DNA of 64,000 nt from Berkiella sp963803015. Its GTDB lineage: Bacteria > Pseudomonadota > Gammaproteobacteria > Berkiellales > Berkiellaceae. Below are positions 7,530 to 16,747 of this stretch, piece by piece. Each line of letters starts with the position of its first letter. The first letter of the stretch is position 1. The stretch is from NCBI GenBank assembly GCA_963803015.1, contig CAWDKV010000004.1:620001-684000 (forward strand), in the 5' to 3' direction. The notes below the pieces were generated by a model. The model searched no databases and was not told the origin of the DNA. It saw only the letters and a program-made list of their open reading frames with translations. The translations under genes and the position numbers were made by a program.

Positions 7530-8831
7530 TCACACTGGCTGATTCCACGCTTTATCGATAAGCTGCACTAGTCTATCTAAAGCCCCGCGATTTTGCTCTA
7601 CCACCTTTTTCGCTTTGCTGCCTTGTTCTTCGCGTTTGACCTGATTTTCTAATAAATCACTCAGTGCGCCTTGCAAGGCTTTTTCATCTTGCACCACGGT
7701 AGCCCCCCCAGCTTCAACTAACATCTGACTAATGGCTACAAAATTAAATAATTGTGGCCCGGTTAGCACTGGTAAGCCTAAAGCGGCAGGCTCAAGTAAG
7801 TTATGCCCCCCTACTGGCACAAAGCTCCCCCCCACAAAAGCAACATCGCCTGCTGCAAAAAAGAGTAACAGTTCTCCCATGGTATCACCTAAAAAGACAT
7901 CGACATTTTCAGCGCAAGGCTCTTTTTGGCTGCGTCGCGCAACCTTAACATTGCGCTCTTCACATAAATGCGCAACTTTATTAAAACGATCGGGGTGTCT
8001 TGGAACTAAAAGTAATAAGAGTGAAGGAAGTTGCTTTTTAAGCGCTCGGTAGACATTTAACATAATGACTTCTTCGCCTTCATGCGTACTGGCGGCTACC
8101 CACACCATCCTTTGTTTGCCGCCTAAACTGTCGCGTAAGGCTAGGCCTGCATCCGATAAATAGGGTGGTAATTTTAAATCAAATTTTATATTTCCTGTCT
8201 CATCAATCCGTTCTTTGTCTACCCCAATAGATTGAAAGCTTGCGCCATCCATGGGACTTTGTGCGGCAACATATTGCACGCCACGCAGCATTTTTGTCAT
8301 CAATCCTCCCAGCCATCCATAGTGCTTCAAGGAAAGCGGTGACAAACGCGCATTAGCAATTAATACAGGCACTTTCTTTTGATAACACCATTCCAACAAA
8401 TTAGGCCAAATCTCTGTCTCCATTAAAATGAGCAATCTGGGTTTTACGCGTTGAAAGAATCGCTGCAAAATAAAAGGCAAATCATATGGCAAATAACAAT
8501 GATAAAACTGTTTTCCCAGACTGTCTTTGAACGCTGCCTGCACACGTTCTGATCCGGTGGGAGTCGTGGTTGTCATTAAAATGGGGGTGTGAGGATATTG
8601 AGATCGTAACCTTTGCACTAAAGGAATAGCTGCGATGGTTTCTCCTACTGAAACGGCATGAACCCATAACACCTCTTCTAAAGGCGGAAAAGGGGGGTTC
8701 CCTAATCGTTCTGACCAGCGCTGCCTATAAGCAGGCAGTCTAAAACCTCTTAGCCATAAACGAAAAAATACCAAAGGTAAAAGGCAAGTAAAGAGAATAG
8801 TGTAGGTCCAGCGTGCAAAGGGCCAAAGCAT
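7530..8831 (-). CDS. waaA: 3-deoxy-D-manno-octulosonic acid (Kdo) transferase
   Basis: WaaA transfers Kdo from CMP-Kdo to lipid IVA at the inner face of the inner membrane, the first step of LPS core assembly. The 433-aa product has an N-terminal membrane anchor (residues 10-27), then V-S-V-G-E-T with the expected catalytic Glu64. An M-E-T-E-I-W-P-N motif follows in the N-terminal GT-B half. The C-terminal half has V-P-R-H-P and G-G-S-F-V-P-V-G-G-H-N-L-L-E-P, which bind CMP-sugar. Length is normal. It is divergent from the GT2 gene at 9041. Confidence 0.95.
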   Translation of the reverse strand: MLWPFARWTYTILFTCLLPLVFFRLWLRGFRLPAYRQRWSERLGNPPFPPLEEVLWVHAVSVGETIAAIPLVQRLRSQYPHTPILMTTTTPTGSERVQAAFKDSLGKQFYHCYLPYDLPFILQRFFQRVKPRLLILMETEIWPNLLEWCYQKKVPVLIANARLSPLSLKHYGWLGGLMTKMLRGVQYVAAQSPMDGASFQSIGVDKERIDETGNIKFDLKLPPYLSDAGLALRDSLGGKQRMVWVAASTHEGEEVIMLNVYRALKKQLPSLLLLLVPRHPDRFNKVAHLCEERNVKVARRSQKEPCAENVDVFLGDTMGELLLFFAAGDVAFVGGSFVPVGGHNLLEPAALGLPVLTGPQLFNFVAISQMLVEAGGATVVQDEKALQGALSDLLENQVKREEQGSKAKKVVEQNRGALDRLVQLIDKAWNQPV

Positions 8832-9040
8832 GTTTGTATCACTCTCGTGGGTTTAAAAATTTAACGACATTTTAGCTTCTTTTGCTTTGCCTTCAAAATA
8901 TATAGTCTACCCAGAGGCTTTTTCGAGTCTGTTTTTTCATATAATTCTACTAACTTTACGACTTGATCTAGTCCTTTTCGAGCAAGGTGCAAATACGCTA
9001 ACATGGCACTCTTCAGTAGATAAAAGTATAACTTAGAAAA

Positions 9041-9808
9041 ATGACAAACATAAGTGTAATCATCGTCACTAAAAATGAAGCACATAACATTGCTGACTGT
9101 ATCCAATCTGTTAATTTTGCGGACGAAATTATTGTTTACGATTCTGGAAGTTCTGACGGTACCCCTGATCTTTGTCGTAAACTCAATGCCAAAGTTACAA
9201 TCACCCCAGATTGGCCAGGTGATGGCCCACAAAAAAATCGCGCCTTACAACATGCCACCTCGGATTGGATCCTTTGTCTAGATGCTGATGAGCGCGTTAC
9301 CCTCGCTTTAGCAAAAGAAATTCAGCAAATAATCTATCAAACCTCGTTTGCTGCTTTTGACATTCCCTATCAATCCACTTATTGCGGAAAAAAAATTCGC
9401 TTTGGGGATTGGAGAGGCGAGTCGCATATTCGTCTTTTTCAACGCACAAAAGCGAAGTTTACCGAAGATATTGTCCATTGCCATTTAGAAGTTAAAGGGA
9501 AAGTTGGAAAATTAAAAAACAAAATTCTACATCACCCTTTCCATAACCTGGGTGCGTTACTTCATAAATTAAATGATTACTCTACACAAAGTGCTAAGCG
9601 CTTGTTCGCCAAAGGGCGAAAAGCCAGCCTTGGTACTGCCCTTTCCAGAAGCCTCTGGACTTTTATCCGAGGCTATTTTCTCAAATGGGGATTTTTAGAC
9701 GGTAAAGAAGGTTTCTTGCTTGCGGTGAGTAACGCCCAAGGTACTTATTATCGCTATGTGAAGTTAATGTATCTTAGCCTGGAAAAAAATAATAAGCCGT
9801 CCCTATGA
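9041..9808 (+). CDS. Glycosyltransferase family 2, WaaE-like LPS core enzyme
   Basis: The 255-aa product is a cytoplasmic GT-A enzyme. It opens with S-V-I-I-V-T-K-N-E, has the Y-D-S-G-S-S-D-G-T nucleotide-sugar motif around residues 34-42, and the C-L-D-A-D-E-R metal motif around residues 79-85. The W-R-G-E-S-H-x-R-L-F motif is typical of WaaE/KdtX-type core glucosyltransferases. It is first of a three-gene overlapping set with the deacetylase (ATGA overlap at 9805) and the barrel-like protein. It probably adds a hexose to the inner core. Confidence 0.85.
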   Translation: MTNISVIIVTKNEAHNIADCIQSVNFADEIIVYDSGSSDGTPDLCRKLNAKVTITPDWPGDGPQKNRALQHATSDWILCLDADERVTLALAKEIQQIIYQTSFAAFDIPYQSTYCGKKIRFGDWRGESHIRLFQRTKAKFTEDIVHCHLEVKGKVGKLKNKILHHPFHNLGALLHKLNDYSTQSAKRLFAKGRKASLGTALSRSLWTFIRGYFLKWGFLDGKEGFLLAVSNAQGTYYRYVKLMYLSLEKNNKPSL

Positions 9809-10557
9809 ACAAGCCTTATATTATTACCTTGATGTTTCATCGCGTCGCGGACGCAAGTCAGCAATTTCATCCCCAGCAGTTTGCTTATTACTTGGATTAT
9901 TTAGTGCATAATTTCCCTATCGTTGTGCCAGGCCAAGCTTTGCCGCCCGCCAAGGTTGCGGTGTGTTTAACCTTTGATGATGCTTACTTTGATTTTTATC
10001 ATTATGTCTATCCTCTTTTGCAAAAACACAAAGTGAAAGCCATCTTGGCTGTCCCTACCAAATATATTGCAGAAGATACCAAGCAAACGCCTGAAACGCG
10101 CTTAAGTGTCCCATATGCCTATGATATGGAGGCACAGCACTACGCCCAAAAAACGCCTCTTTGCACTTGGCAAGAATTAAAGGAAATGGTTCAATCTTCC
10201 CATGTTATTTTAGCGGCTCATGGTCATCAACACGCTAATCTTGCCGATAATGCCTCTGATTCTCACCAAGAAATTGTGGTCTCCAAACATATTTTAGAAG
10301 CAAAATTAGGGATCTCTGTTCCTTATTTTGTTTACCCCTTTGGTAAAATGACCCGTGAGGCGCATCAAAAGGTTTGCGAGCATTATGATTATGGGATAAG
10401 AATTGGCAGTGCGCTGAATCTAGGCTGGGATGAAAAGAGTCGTTTTGTTTATCGCGTGAATGCTGATCCCCTTTGGTTACATTCCAGATCTATTGATACC
10501 AGTCTGATTAGAAAATTAGCTTTAAAATTCTGGCTTAACAAAATTAGAAAAAAATGA
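9805..10557 (+). CDS. Polysaccharide deacetylase (NodB/CE4)
   Basis: The 250-aa protein carries NodB motif 1 (L-T-F-D-D, near residues 55-59) and motif 2 (H-G-H-Q-H-A-N-L, near residues 139-146), which supply the catalytic Asp and the metal-binding Asp-His-His triad. The family removes N-acetyl or related groups from sugars. There is no signal peptide, and the gene overlaps the preceding GT2 gene by four bases. It probably acts in the cytoplasm on a sugar intermediate of the LPS core, rather than on peptidoglycan. Confidence 0.85.
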   Translation: MNKPYIITLMFHRVADASQQFHPQQFAYYLDYLVHNFPIVVPGQALPPAKVAVCLTFDDAYFDFYHYVYPLLQKHKVKAILAVPTKYIAEDTKQTPETRLSVPYAYDMEAQHYAQKTPLCTWQELKEMVQSSHVILAAHGHQHANLADNASDSHQEIVVSKHILEAKLGISVPYFVYPFGKMTREAHQKVCEHYDYGIRIGSALNLGWDEKSRFVYRVNADPLWLHSRSIDTSLIRKLALKFWLNKIRKK

Positions 10558-11330
10558 TTAAAGCGCTTTTCACTTGCTTGATTCTGACACCTATTTGCGC
10601 ATGCGCACATTGGCAAGGACATCTCGCGTTAGAGGGGGGATATGATCATTTAAGCGGTTATTCACAAATTCCTCGTGGCGGCAATTTTGGCACATCAAGT
10701 TATAAAAGGCCTTCTTTTTCTGAGGTCAATCGACAACATGATAGCTTTTATCGCCTTGAAGCTGGAATAGATTACCGCCACTATCTGCTCGATTTAAATT
10801 ATTGCCATCTTAATCCACACGGCAGGTCCATTTTGCAGCAACCACTTTTAACCCATGCGCAATTCATCCCTCAAAACAGTGACTTTCAGATGGAAACCAA
10901 TTTTGATTGGGCTACCTTAAAATTAGGAAAAGAATTTTCCTTCTGCCACCATAACTGGCAGATAAGTCCGATGTTGGGTGGAGAGTGGTTGCGCTATCGC
11001 TATGCTTTCCAAGCGCCTCCCAAAGCCAGTGTGCGCGCCTTTAGCGCCTTTGCACCTAGCTTTAGTTTGAAATTAAAACACACTGGGGTCAAAAAGCTTA
11101 TAACAGAATTTGAAGCAACCACTACCTTCAACCTCACCAACCTTAATCTCTATTCGGCACAAGTGGGATTGGCTTATCCACTTTATCAAAATACGCATTT
11201 TCAAATTTTGCCGCAAGTAAAAGCAGGATTTTTAGAAATCGATTTTAAAGATAAACAACCCTTTCCTAATCATGTCCGTTACACCGGATGGCCTTTTGCC
11301 ACTCTAGGTGTTTTAGTTAATATACGATGA
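10554..11330 (+). CDS. Putative outer-membrane beta-barrel protein
   Basis: The 258-aa product starts with a signal peptide (F-T-C-L-I-L-T-P-I-C-A-C-A, cut near residue 18). The rest alternates aromatic and polar residues in a beta-barrel-like pattern and ends in a hydrophobic strand (A-T-L-G-V-L-V-N-I-R). The family is not recognised. The start codon overlaps the deacetylase stop (ATGA), so it belongs to the same LPS operon. Its 3' end overlaps the convergent PAP2 gene by 52 bases. Confidence 0.65.
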   Translation: MIKALFTCLILTPICACAHWQGHLALEGGYDHLSGYSQIPRGGNFGTSSYKRPSFSEVNRQHDSFYRLEAGIDYRHYLLDLNYCHLNPHGRSILQQPLLTHAQFIPQNSDFQMETNFDWATLKLGKEFSFCHHNWQISPMLGGEWLRYRYAFQAPPKASVRAFSAFAPSFSLKLKHTGVKKLITEFEATTTFNLTNLNLYSAQVGLAYPLYQNTHFQILPQVKAGFLEIDFKDKQPFPNHVRYTGWPFATLGVLVNIR

Positions 11331-12160
11331 CTCAAATAAGTCACCATCGCTACTAGATTTACCAATATAAAAGTATACAAGACTAAAGAAAGAGGAAAAA
11401 GACGGCGCAGGGTGATTAATCCCAATAAACCAAATGATGTCAGCGTGAAAGCCAGTATCTTACGCTTACAAAGAAGAGGCTCTAATGTTGCGGATTTTTC
11501 TTTAAGAAAAGTATCAACAAAAAGGACCCCTGAAATAATGCCTATTCCCATTTGATACGCTGGTACCAGCGATGTAAATGCTGCAATTGCCATTAAAAAA
11601 CCTATTATCACGCAGAGTAAGAGGCTAGGTATTTTAGCTACCGTGTGTTCAAAAGGTTCAATGGTGTGTATAAAAACTTTAGCTAAAAGATAACCTATCA
11701 ATGCGCCTACTAAAACATCACTCATGAAATGCATCCCGATATAGATGCGAGAAACACAGACCAAAGCGACATAAGCAATCGCTAATACTTTCATCCAATT
11801 TTTCTTGTAATAATGCATTAAAAACACTGCTAAAGCCGTTGTCGCCTCGGCAGCGCCACTTGGCAAACCATAACGCGATTCGGTATCGACTAGTCCTAAA
11901 GAAGGATCAAGCACTAAAGGTCGAGGCTGCATAAAAAGCTCTTTGAAGAAATAATTACTCATAATGCAAAGCCCAAGTAAAATAAAACAACGCTTACCCA
12001 AGGTGGGATTGAGAAGCGTAAATACCATAATCGCTATCAAACAATACGTGGGCCCTTTATCAAGCCCATTAAAAAAAATAAAAGCTGGATCTAATACCTC
12101 AGGGCGATAAGCTAATAGCTTTTGTAAGAAATGTAATTCATGCGGGATATAGGCAAACAT
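11279..12160 (-). CDS. PAP2-family membrane phosphatase with an altered PSGH motif
   Basis: This 293-aa polytopic protein has PAP2 motif 1 (K-E-L-F-M-Q-P-R-P) and motif 3 (S-R-I-Y-I-G-M-H-F-M-S-D). Motif 2, normally PSGH, reads P-S-G-A. The family dephosphorylates lipid phosphates such as undecaprenyl pyrophosphate, phosphatidate or lipid A on the periplasmic side. The missing His is usually the general acid, so activity may be altered. It starts nine bases after the acs stop on the same strand. An LpxE/F-like role in lipid A is possible given the LPS context, but unproven. Confidence 0.8.
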   Translation of the reverse strand: MFAYIPHELHFLQKLLAYRPEVLDPAFIFFNGLDKGPTYCLIAIMVFTLLNPTLGKRCFILLGLCIMSNYFFKELFMQPRPLVLDPSLGLVDTESRYGLPSGAAEATTALAVFLMHYYKKNWMKVLAIAYVALVCVSRIYIGMHFMSDVLVGALIGYLLAKVFIHTIEPFEHTVAKIPSLLLCVIIGFLMAIAAFTSLVPAYQMGIGIISGVLFVDTFLKEKSATLEPLLCKRKILAFTLTSFGLLGLITLRRLFPLSLVLYTFILVNLVAMVTYLSHRILTKTPRVAKGHPV

Positions 12161-12169
12161 GATTTATCC

Positions 12170-14122
12170 TTATGACGTTGAAGTTGCTTTTTGCCGTTGT
12201 GCAACTAAAAATTCTATAACACTAGGATCAACTAAGGTCGATAAATCCCCCAAATTTTCCAAGTCATTATTCGCTATTTTTCGCAAAATACGTCGCATAA
12301 TTTTACCTGAACGTGTTTTGGGCAAAGCATGCGTAAAGTAAACACCATCTAAAGCTGCAATAGCCCCGATTCTCTGACGCACGATAGTATTAAGCTCTTT
12401 TTTCAACTGATCCGATGCGCTGGCTTCTGATTTTAAAGTGACAAAGGCGACTATTCCCTGTCCTTTCACTTCATGTTCAATAGGTACCACTGCCGCTTCA
12501 GAAACACTATTGTGCTTTAAAAGTGCACTTTCTATTTCTTCTGTGCCCAATCGATGTCCTGACACCTTAATGACATCATCCAGACGGCCCGTTACCCAAT
12601 AGTAACCGTCGCTGTCACAACTTGCGCCATCTCCTGTCAAATACAAACCTGGCGCCTCTTTAAAATAAGATGCCACGAATCGTTTTTGATCCCCATAAAT
12701 GGTGTGCATCATCCCCGGCCAAGGCTTGGTGATAGCCAATCGGCCAGATTCATTGTTTTTCACCTCATGACCTTTTTCATCGATGATTTTAGGCGCTATA
12801 CCAAAAAAGGGCTTACCAGCTGATCCCGGCTTTAAAGGCATGGCTCCGGGTAACGGGGTAATTAAAATGCCTCCTGTCTCAGTTTGCCACCAGGTATCCA
12901 CCACGGGGCAACGCGCTTTTCCGACAACATGAAAATACCACTCCCAAACTTCGGGGTTAATCGGCTCCCCAACAGAGCCAAGCACTCTTAAACTCATCCG
13001 CGATGAATTCTCCAACCATTGAGAGCCTTCTTTCCTTAACGCGCGGATAGCGGTCGGGGCCGTATAAAATATATTCACCTGATGTTTATCTATCACTTCC
13101 CAAAATCGAGAAAAATTCGGGTAATGTGGCACGCCTTCAAAGACCAACGTGGTCGCACCATTACACAATGGACCATACACTAAGTAAGTGTGACCGGTGA
13201 TCCATCCCACATCTGCCGTACACCAATATATTTCACCCTCTTGATAATCAAAAATATATTGATGCGTCATAGCAGCATAAACGAGATAACCTGCAGTATG
13301 GTGTAAAATCCCTTTCGGTTTACCGGTTGAACCAGAGGTATAGAGGATAAATAAAGGGGAGTCCGCATTCATCCATTCTGGCTCACAGTTCTTGTCTGCT
13401 TGTGCCATCTCTTGTGCGTACCAAATATCGCGTTTGGGATCCCATGCAATATCATTGCCTGTTCTTTTAACAACTATCACTTTTTCAACACAAGGACAGT
13501 CTTTAACCGCTTGATCAGTATTTTCTTTGAGCGGGATGGTTTTGTTTCCTCGCACCCCTTCATCTGCCGTTATCACTAATTTACATTGCGCATCATTTAT
13601 TCTAGTTTTTAAAGAATCTGGTGAAAATCCACCGAAGACAACTGAATGTACTGCACCAATTCGCGTAGCAGCCAACATGGCTATCACCACCTCTGGGATC
13701 ATCGGTAGATAAATGCAAATTTTATCTCCCTTTTTGATGCCTTGCGCTTTGAGCACATTGGCAAAACGACACACCGCTTCATGAAGCTCAGCATAGGTTA
13801 TCTTTTTATGTTCTGCGGGGTTGTCTCCTTCCCAGATTAGTGCGACTTCATTTGCTTTTGTTGGCAAATGACGATCAATACAATTATAACTAACGTTTAG
13901 TTTACCCTCCTTGAACCAATGAAGATTTTCAAGATCTGAAAACCCTCCGGTTTGCACTGTTTCAAAAGGGCTAAACCAGGTGACAAATTTTACAGCTTCT
14001 TCTCGCCAAAATCCTTCAGGATCTTCGAGGGAGCGTTGATATTTCTCAGCATAATCTTTTTCTTTAATATGTGCTTTTTTTTGCAGAGAAGGAAAAATAG
14101 GATAAATATCTTGATGAGTCAT
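12170..14122 (-). CDS. acs: Acetyl-CoA synthetase
   Basis: Acs makes acetyl-CoA from acetate, ATP and CoA through acetyl-AMP. The product matches the family end to end: Y-T-S-G-S-T-G-K-P-K-G (P-loop-like A3 motif), the W-W-Q-T-E-T-G motif, the Y-x-x-T-G-D-G-A hinge region, and the C-terminal P-K-T-R-S-G-K-I-M-R-R with the Lys that is acetylated in homologues. I place the start at 14122, where AAGGA lies seven bases upstream and the protein begins M-T-H-Q-D-I-Y-P; the frame extends 16 codons further with no such site. At 650 aa it matches E. coli Acs. Confidence 0.95.
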   Translation of the reverse strand: MTHQDIYPIFPSLQKKAHIKEKDYAEKYQRSLEDPEGFWREEAVKFVTWFSPFETVQTGGFSDLENLHWFKEGKLNVSYNCIDRHLPTKANEVALIWEGDNPAEHKKITYAELHEAVCRFANVLKAQGIKKGDKICIYLPMIPEVVIAMLAATRIGAVHSVVFGGFSPDSLKTRINDAQCKLVITADEGVRGNKTIPLKENTDQAVKDCPCVEKVIVVKRTGNDIAWDPKRDIWYAQEMAQADKNCEPEWMNADSPLFILYTSGSTGKPKGILHHTAGYLVYAAMTHQYIFDYQEGEIYWCTADVGWITGHTYLVYGPLCNGATTLVFEGVPHYPNFSRFWEVIDKHQVNIFYTAPTAIRALRKEGSQWLENSSRMSLRVLGSVGEPINPEVWEWYFHVVGKARCPVVDTWWQTETGGILITPLPGAMPLKPGSAGKPFFGIAPKIIDEKGHEVKNNESGRLAITKPWPGMMHTIYGDQKRFVASYFKEAPGLYLTGDGASCDSDGYYWVTGRLDDVIKVSGHRLGTEEIESALLKHNSVSEAAVVPIEHEVKGQGIVAFVTLKSEASASDQLKKELNTIVRQRIGAIAALDGVYFTHALPKTRSGKIMRRILRKIANNDLENLGDLSTLVDPSVIEFLVAQRQKATSTS

Positions 14123-14210
14123 GTTCAATCCTTGAATAATTTTTAGACTCGAACCTTTAAGAAAATACAAAAATAAAAAGGATCAGAGATAGCACAAGCT
14201 TTAAGAAGGC

Positions 14211-14229
14211 ACTTCCCCTCTCCCAATGT
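14211..14229. repeat. Fragment of the dispersed REP-like repeat, inverted
   Basis: CTTCCCCTCTCCCAAT here is the exact reverse complement of the right arm and flank of the repeat at 561-588. It lies in the acs-hldD gap. The opposite hairpin arm is missing, so this is a partial copy. Confidence 0.45.
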
Positions 14230-14298
14230 TGCCTGAGGAATCGACACCAATTTTTTAGTTTTTCTTCGAAAGAATCAAGAAGGTTGCGTAGCAACAGT

Positions 14299-15237
14299 CT
14301 ACAACCTATCTAAATACAATTTGACGCCCTCTTCCACTGTCTTAAAGGGCGTCTTATAACCTGCCTCTGTTAATAAGCTGATATCTGCTTGCGTAAAACT
14401 CTGATAACGCCCTTTTAAATGATCAGGGAAGGGAATATATTCTATCTCACCTTTTTGATGCCAAGCGATAACCGCACGAGCAACATCATTGAAGCTTTGG
14501 CTCTTACCTGTTCCAACATTGAAAATACCTGACTTTTCAGGATGATCAAAAAACCATAAATTCACTGCGACCACATCATCAACAAAGACAAAATCTCGAC
14601 GTTGTTCACCATTACCATAACCATCTGAACCTTCAAATAATTTTATTTTGTCGTGTTTGGGTAACTGTTGATGTAAATGAAAAGCGACACTGGCCATAGA
14701 GCCTTTATGCTGTTCATTGGGACCATACACATTAAAATAACGAAACCCTGCAATTTGGCTGCGGCTTTGCTGGATGATGTCACGTACTCTTTGATCAAAC
14801 AAAAATTTTGAATAGCCATAAACATTTAACGGTTTTTCATAGGCGCGTTCTTCTTTAAAGATTTTACCATCGCCATAGACGGCGGCACTGGAGGCATATA
14901 AAAATTGAATGCCTCGCGTTTGACAATATTGTAACAACGACTTGGAATATTCGTAGTTATTTTCCATCATAAAACGACCATTCCACTCTGTCGTCGTCGA
15001 GCAAGCACCTTGGTGGAAAATGACTTCAATATCATCACCAAAAGAATCATTTTTCTGCAGTTTTTTTAAAAAATCATCTTTATCCAGATAATCTGCGATT
15101 TCTAAATCACTTAAGTTGCTAAATTTTGTCCCATCGGTCAATTCATCAACTATCAGGATATCTTTTCTACCTCTGGCATTTAATCCTTTAACAATATTTG
15201 AACCAATAAAACCTGCGCCACCTGTGACAATAATCAT
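14299..15237 (-). CDS. hldD: ADP-L-glycero-D-manno-heptose 6-epimerase
   Basis: HldD epimerises ADP-D-glycero-D-manno-heptose to the L form used for the inner core. The 312-aa protein is an extended SDR: N-terminal V-T-G-G-A-G-F-I-G-S-N (NADP binding), the family F-H-Q-G-A-C-S-T-T, the Y-G-Y-S-K catalytic Tyr/Lys, and R-Y-F-N-V-Y-G-P-N. Its start overlaps the hldE stop by four bases, so the two are co-translated. Confidence 0.96.
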   Translation of the reverse strand: MIIVTGGAGFIGSNIVKGLNARGRKDILIVDELTDGTKFSNLSDLEIADYLDKDDFLKKLQKNDSFGDDIEVIFHQGACSTTTEWNGRFMMENNYEYSKSLLQYCQTRGIQFLYASSAAVYGDGKIFKEERAYEKPLNVYGYSKFLFDQRVRDIIQQSRSQIAGFRYFNVYGPNEQHKGSMASVAFHLHQQLPKHDKIKLFEGSDGYGNGEQRRDFVFVDDVVAVNLWFFDHPEKSGIFNVGTGKSQSFNDVARAVIAWHQKGEIEYIPFPDHLKGRYQSFTQADISLLTEAGYKTPFKTVEEGVKLYLDRL

Positions 15238-16664
15238 ACGCTTTCCTCTTGCATCATTTTCTTCAACATATTTGTAGTCGATAAGCCATCGACAAAAGGT
15301 AAAATTTCAACCTTACCACCATGACTTAGCACATGAGGTGCCCCAGCAATTTGAGAGACTTGATAATCGCCTCCTTTAATCAGAATATCAGGGGTCAGTG
15401 TCATAATAAGATCTTCTGGGGTATCATCGCTAAAAGGCACGACATAATCCACACAACCGAGTGCCGCTAATAATTGTAGACGATGGATTAAAGTGTTAAT
15501 CGGTCTTGTTGGACCTTTTAAACGTTGCACCGATGCATCATCATTGACAGCAATAATTAAACAATCTCCTAAACTTCTAGCTTGTTGTAAATAGCTGATA
15601 TGACCCGCATGTAAAATATCAAAACAACCATTAGTGAGAACAATGCGTTCCCCTCGCGCTTTGCGTCGAATAAGTTCAGACTGCAGATCTTTTAATGACA
15701 ATATTTTAAGAGGCGCATTTGTTTTAGGCGTGCTCAGTAAATCTCTTATTTCATCCGCTGTGATAGTGGCTGTACCTAGCCGCCCAACGGCAAGGCCCGC
15801 TGCCAAGTTGGCTAATTGCGCTGCTTCTAAAAACGTCGTGCCTGCTCCTAATGCAGCGCCTAAAACTGCGATGACAGTATCACCTGCTCCTGTGATATCA
15901 AACACTTCTCGCGCTTGCGCCGGAATATGAACCGGCTCATGATTTTTTTGCAGTAATGTCATCCCTTGCGATCCACGCGTCACCAATAACGCTTCCAAAT
16001 CTAATTTTTCAAGTAAAGCAAGGCCTTTATTTTCAATCTCTTCTTGCGTTTCACAACGGCCAACCGTTGCTTCAAATTCGCCGAGATTAGGCGTTAAAAT
16101 GGTGGCGCCACGATAAACACTTAGATCGGTATTTTTAGGATCGACCAATACTCTCACGCCATTTTCTCTGGCAAAATCAATTAATGGTTGGGGCTCTGCT
16201 ATGACCCCTTTGGCATAATCTGACAAAATTAAAATATCGGTTTTTAAAATAATCTTTTGTAAATTATTGAGCAAAGTAGCCGCCGGCCAGCGGTATCTAT
16301 CTTCAAAGTCCAAACGCAGTAATTGTTGATGTCGCCCTAACACGCGCAATTTTAAAGTCGTTTTAATTTGGTTGGATTGAAGAATTTGAGTGGCCACGCC
16401 TTTGTCTTCTAACATCTGAATGAGAAGAGAGCCCACCTCATCTTGACCAACCACACTCAGGAGGGTGCTCTTGGCACCTAAAGCTTTTACATTGAGAGCA
16501 ACGTTGGCCGCTCCCCCTACCCGTTCTTCGCTTTGCTCAATCTTCACAACAGGAACAGGCGCTTCAGGAGAAATTCTTGAGGTATCCCCATGCCAATAGC
16601 GATCTAACATCGCATCGCCCAAAACCACGATATTGCTGTGCGAAAAATCTGGACATTTCATCAT
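15234..16664 (-). CDS. hldE: Bifunctional heptose 7-phosphate kinase / heptose 1-phosphate adenylyltransferase
   Basis: HldE phosphorylates D-glycero-D-manno-heptose 7-phosphate and then adenylylates the 1-phosphate. Residues 1 to about 315 are a PfkB/ribokinase domain with G-D-x-M-L-D-R-Y-W, R-I-S-P-E-A-P-V-P-V and D-I-T-G-A-G-D-T. Residues from about 340 on are a nucleotidyltransferase with T-N-G-C-F-D-I-L-H-A-G-H. Length (476 aa) is normal for the fused form. The start may be the first or second of two adjacent ATGs. Confidence 0.96.
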   Translation of the reverse strand: MMKCPDFSHSNIVVLGDAMLDRYWHGDTSRISPEAPVPVVKIEQSEERVGGAANVALNVKALGAKSTLLSVVGQDEVGSLLIQMLEDKGVATQILQSNQIKTTLKLRVLGRHQQLLRLDFEDRYRWPAATLLNNLQKIILKTDILILSDYAKGVIAEPQPLIDFARENGVRVLVDPKNTDLSVYRGATILTPNLGEFEATVGRCETQEEIENKGLALLEKLDLEALLVTRGSQGMTLLQKNHEPVHIPAQAREVFDITGAGDTVIAVLGAALGAGTTFLEAAQLANLAAGLAVGRLGTATITADEIRDLLSTPKTNAPLKILSLKDLQSELIRRKARGERIVLTNGCFDILHAGHISYLQQARSLGDCLIIAVNDDASVQRLKGPTRPINTLIHRLQLLAALGCVDYVVPFSDDTPEDLIMTLTPDILIKGGDYQVSQIAGAPHVLSHGGKVEILPFVDGLSTTNMLKKMMQEESV

Positions 16665-16747
16665 GTCACTTACCCTTGTTATTTCTTGTTAGATATCTTT
16701 CTTTATTTATACTCGAGCACGAATGGCAAGGATTTTAGCACAGAGTG

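Noticed and set aside
8861..9232. 123-codon minus-strand ORF across the waaA-GT2 gap
   Set aside because: Half of it is antisense to the GT2 gene; the rest has no homology or start signal.
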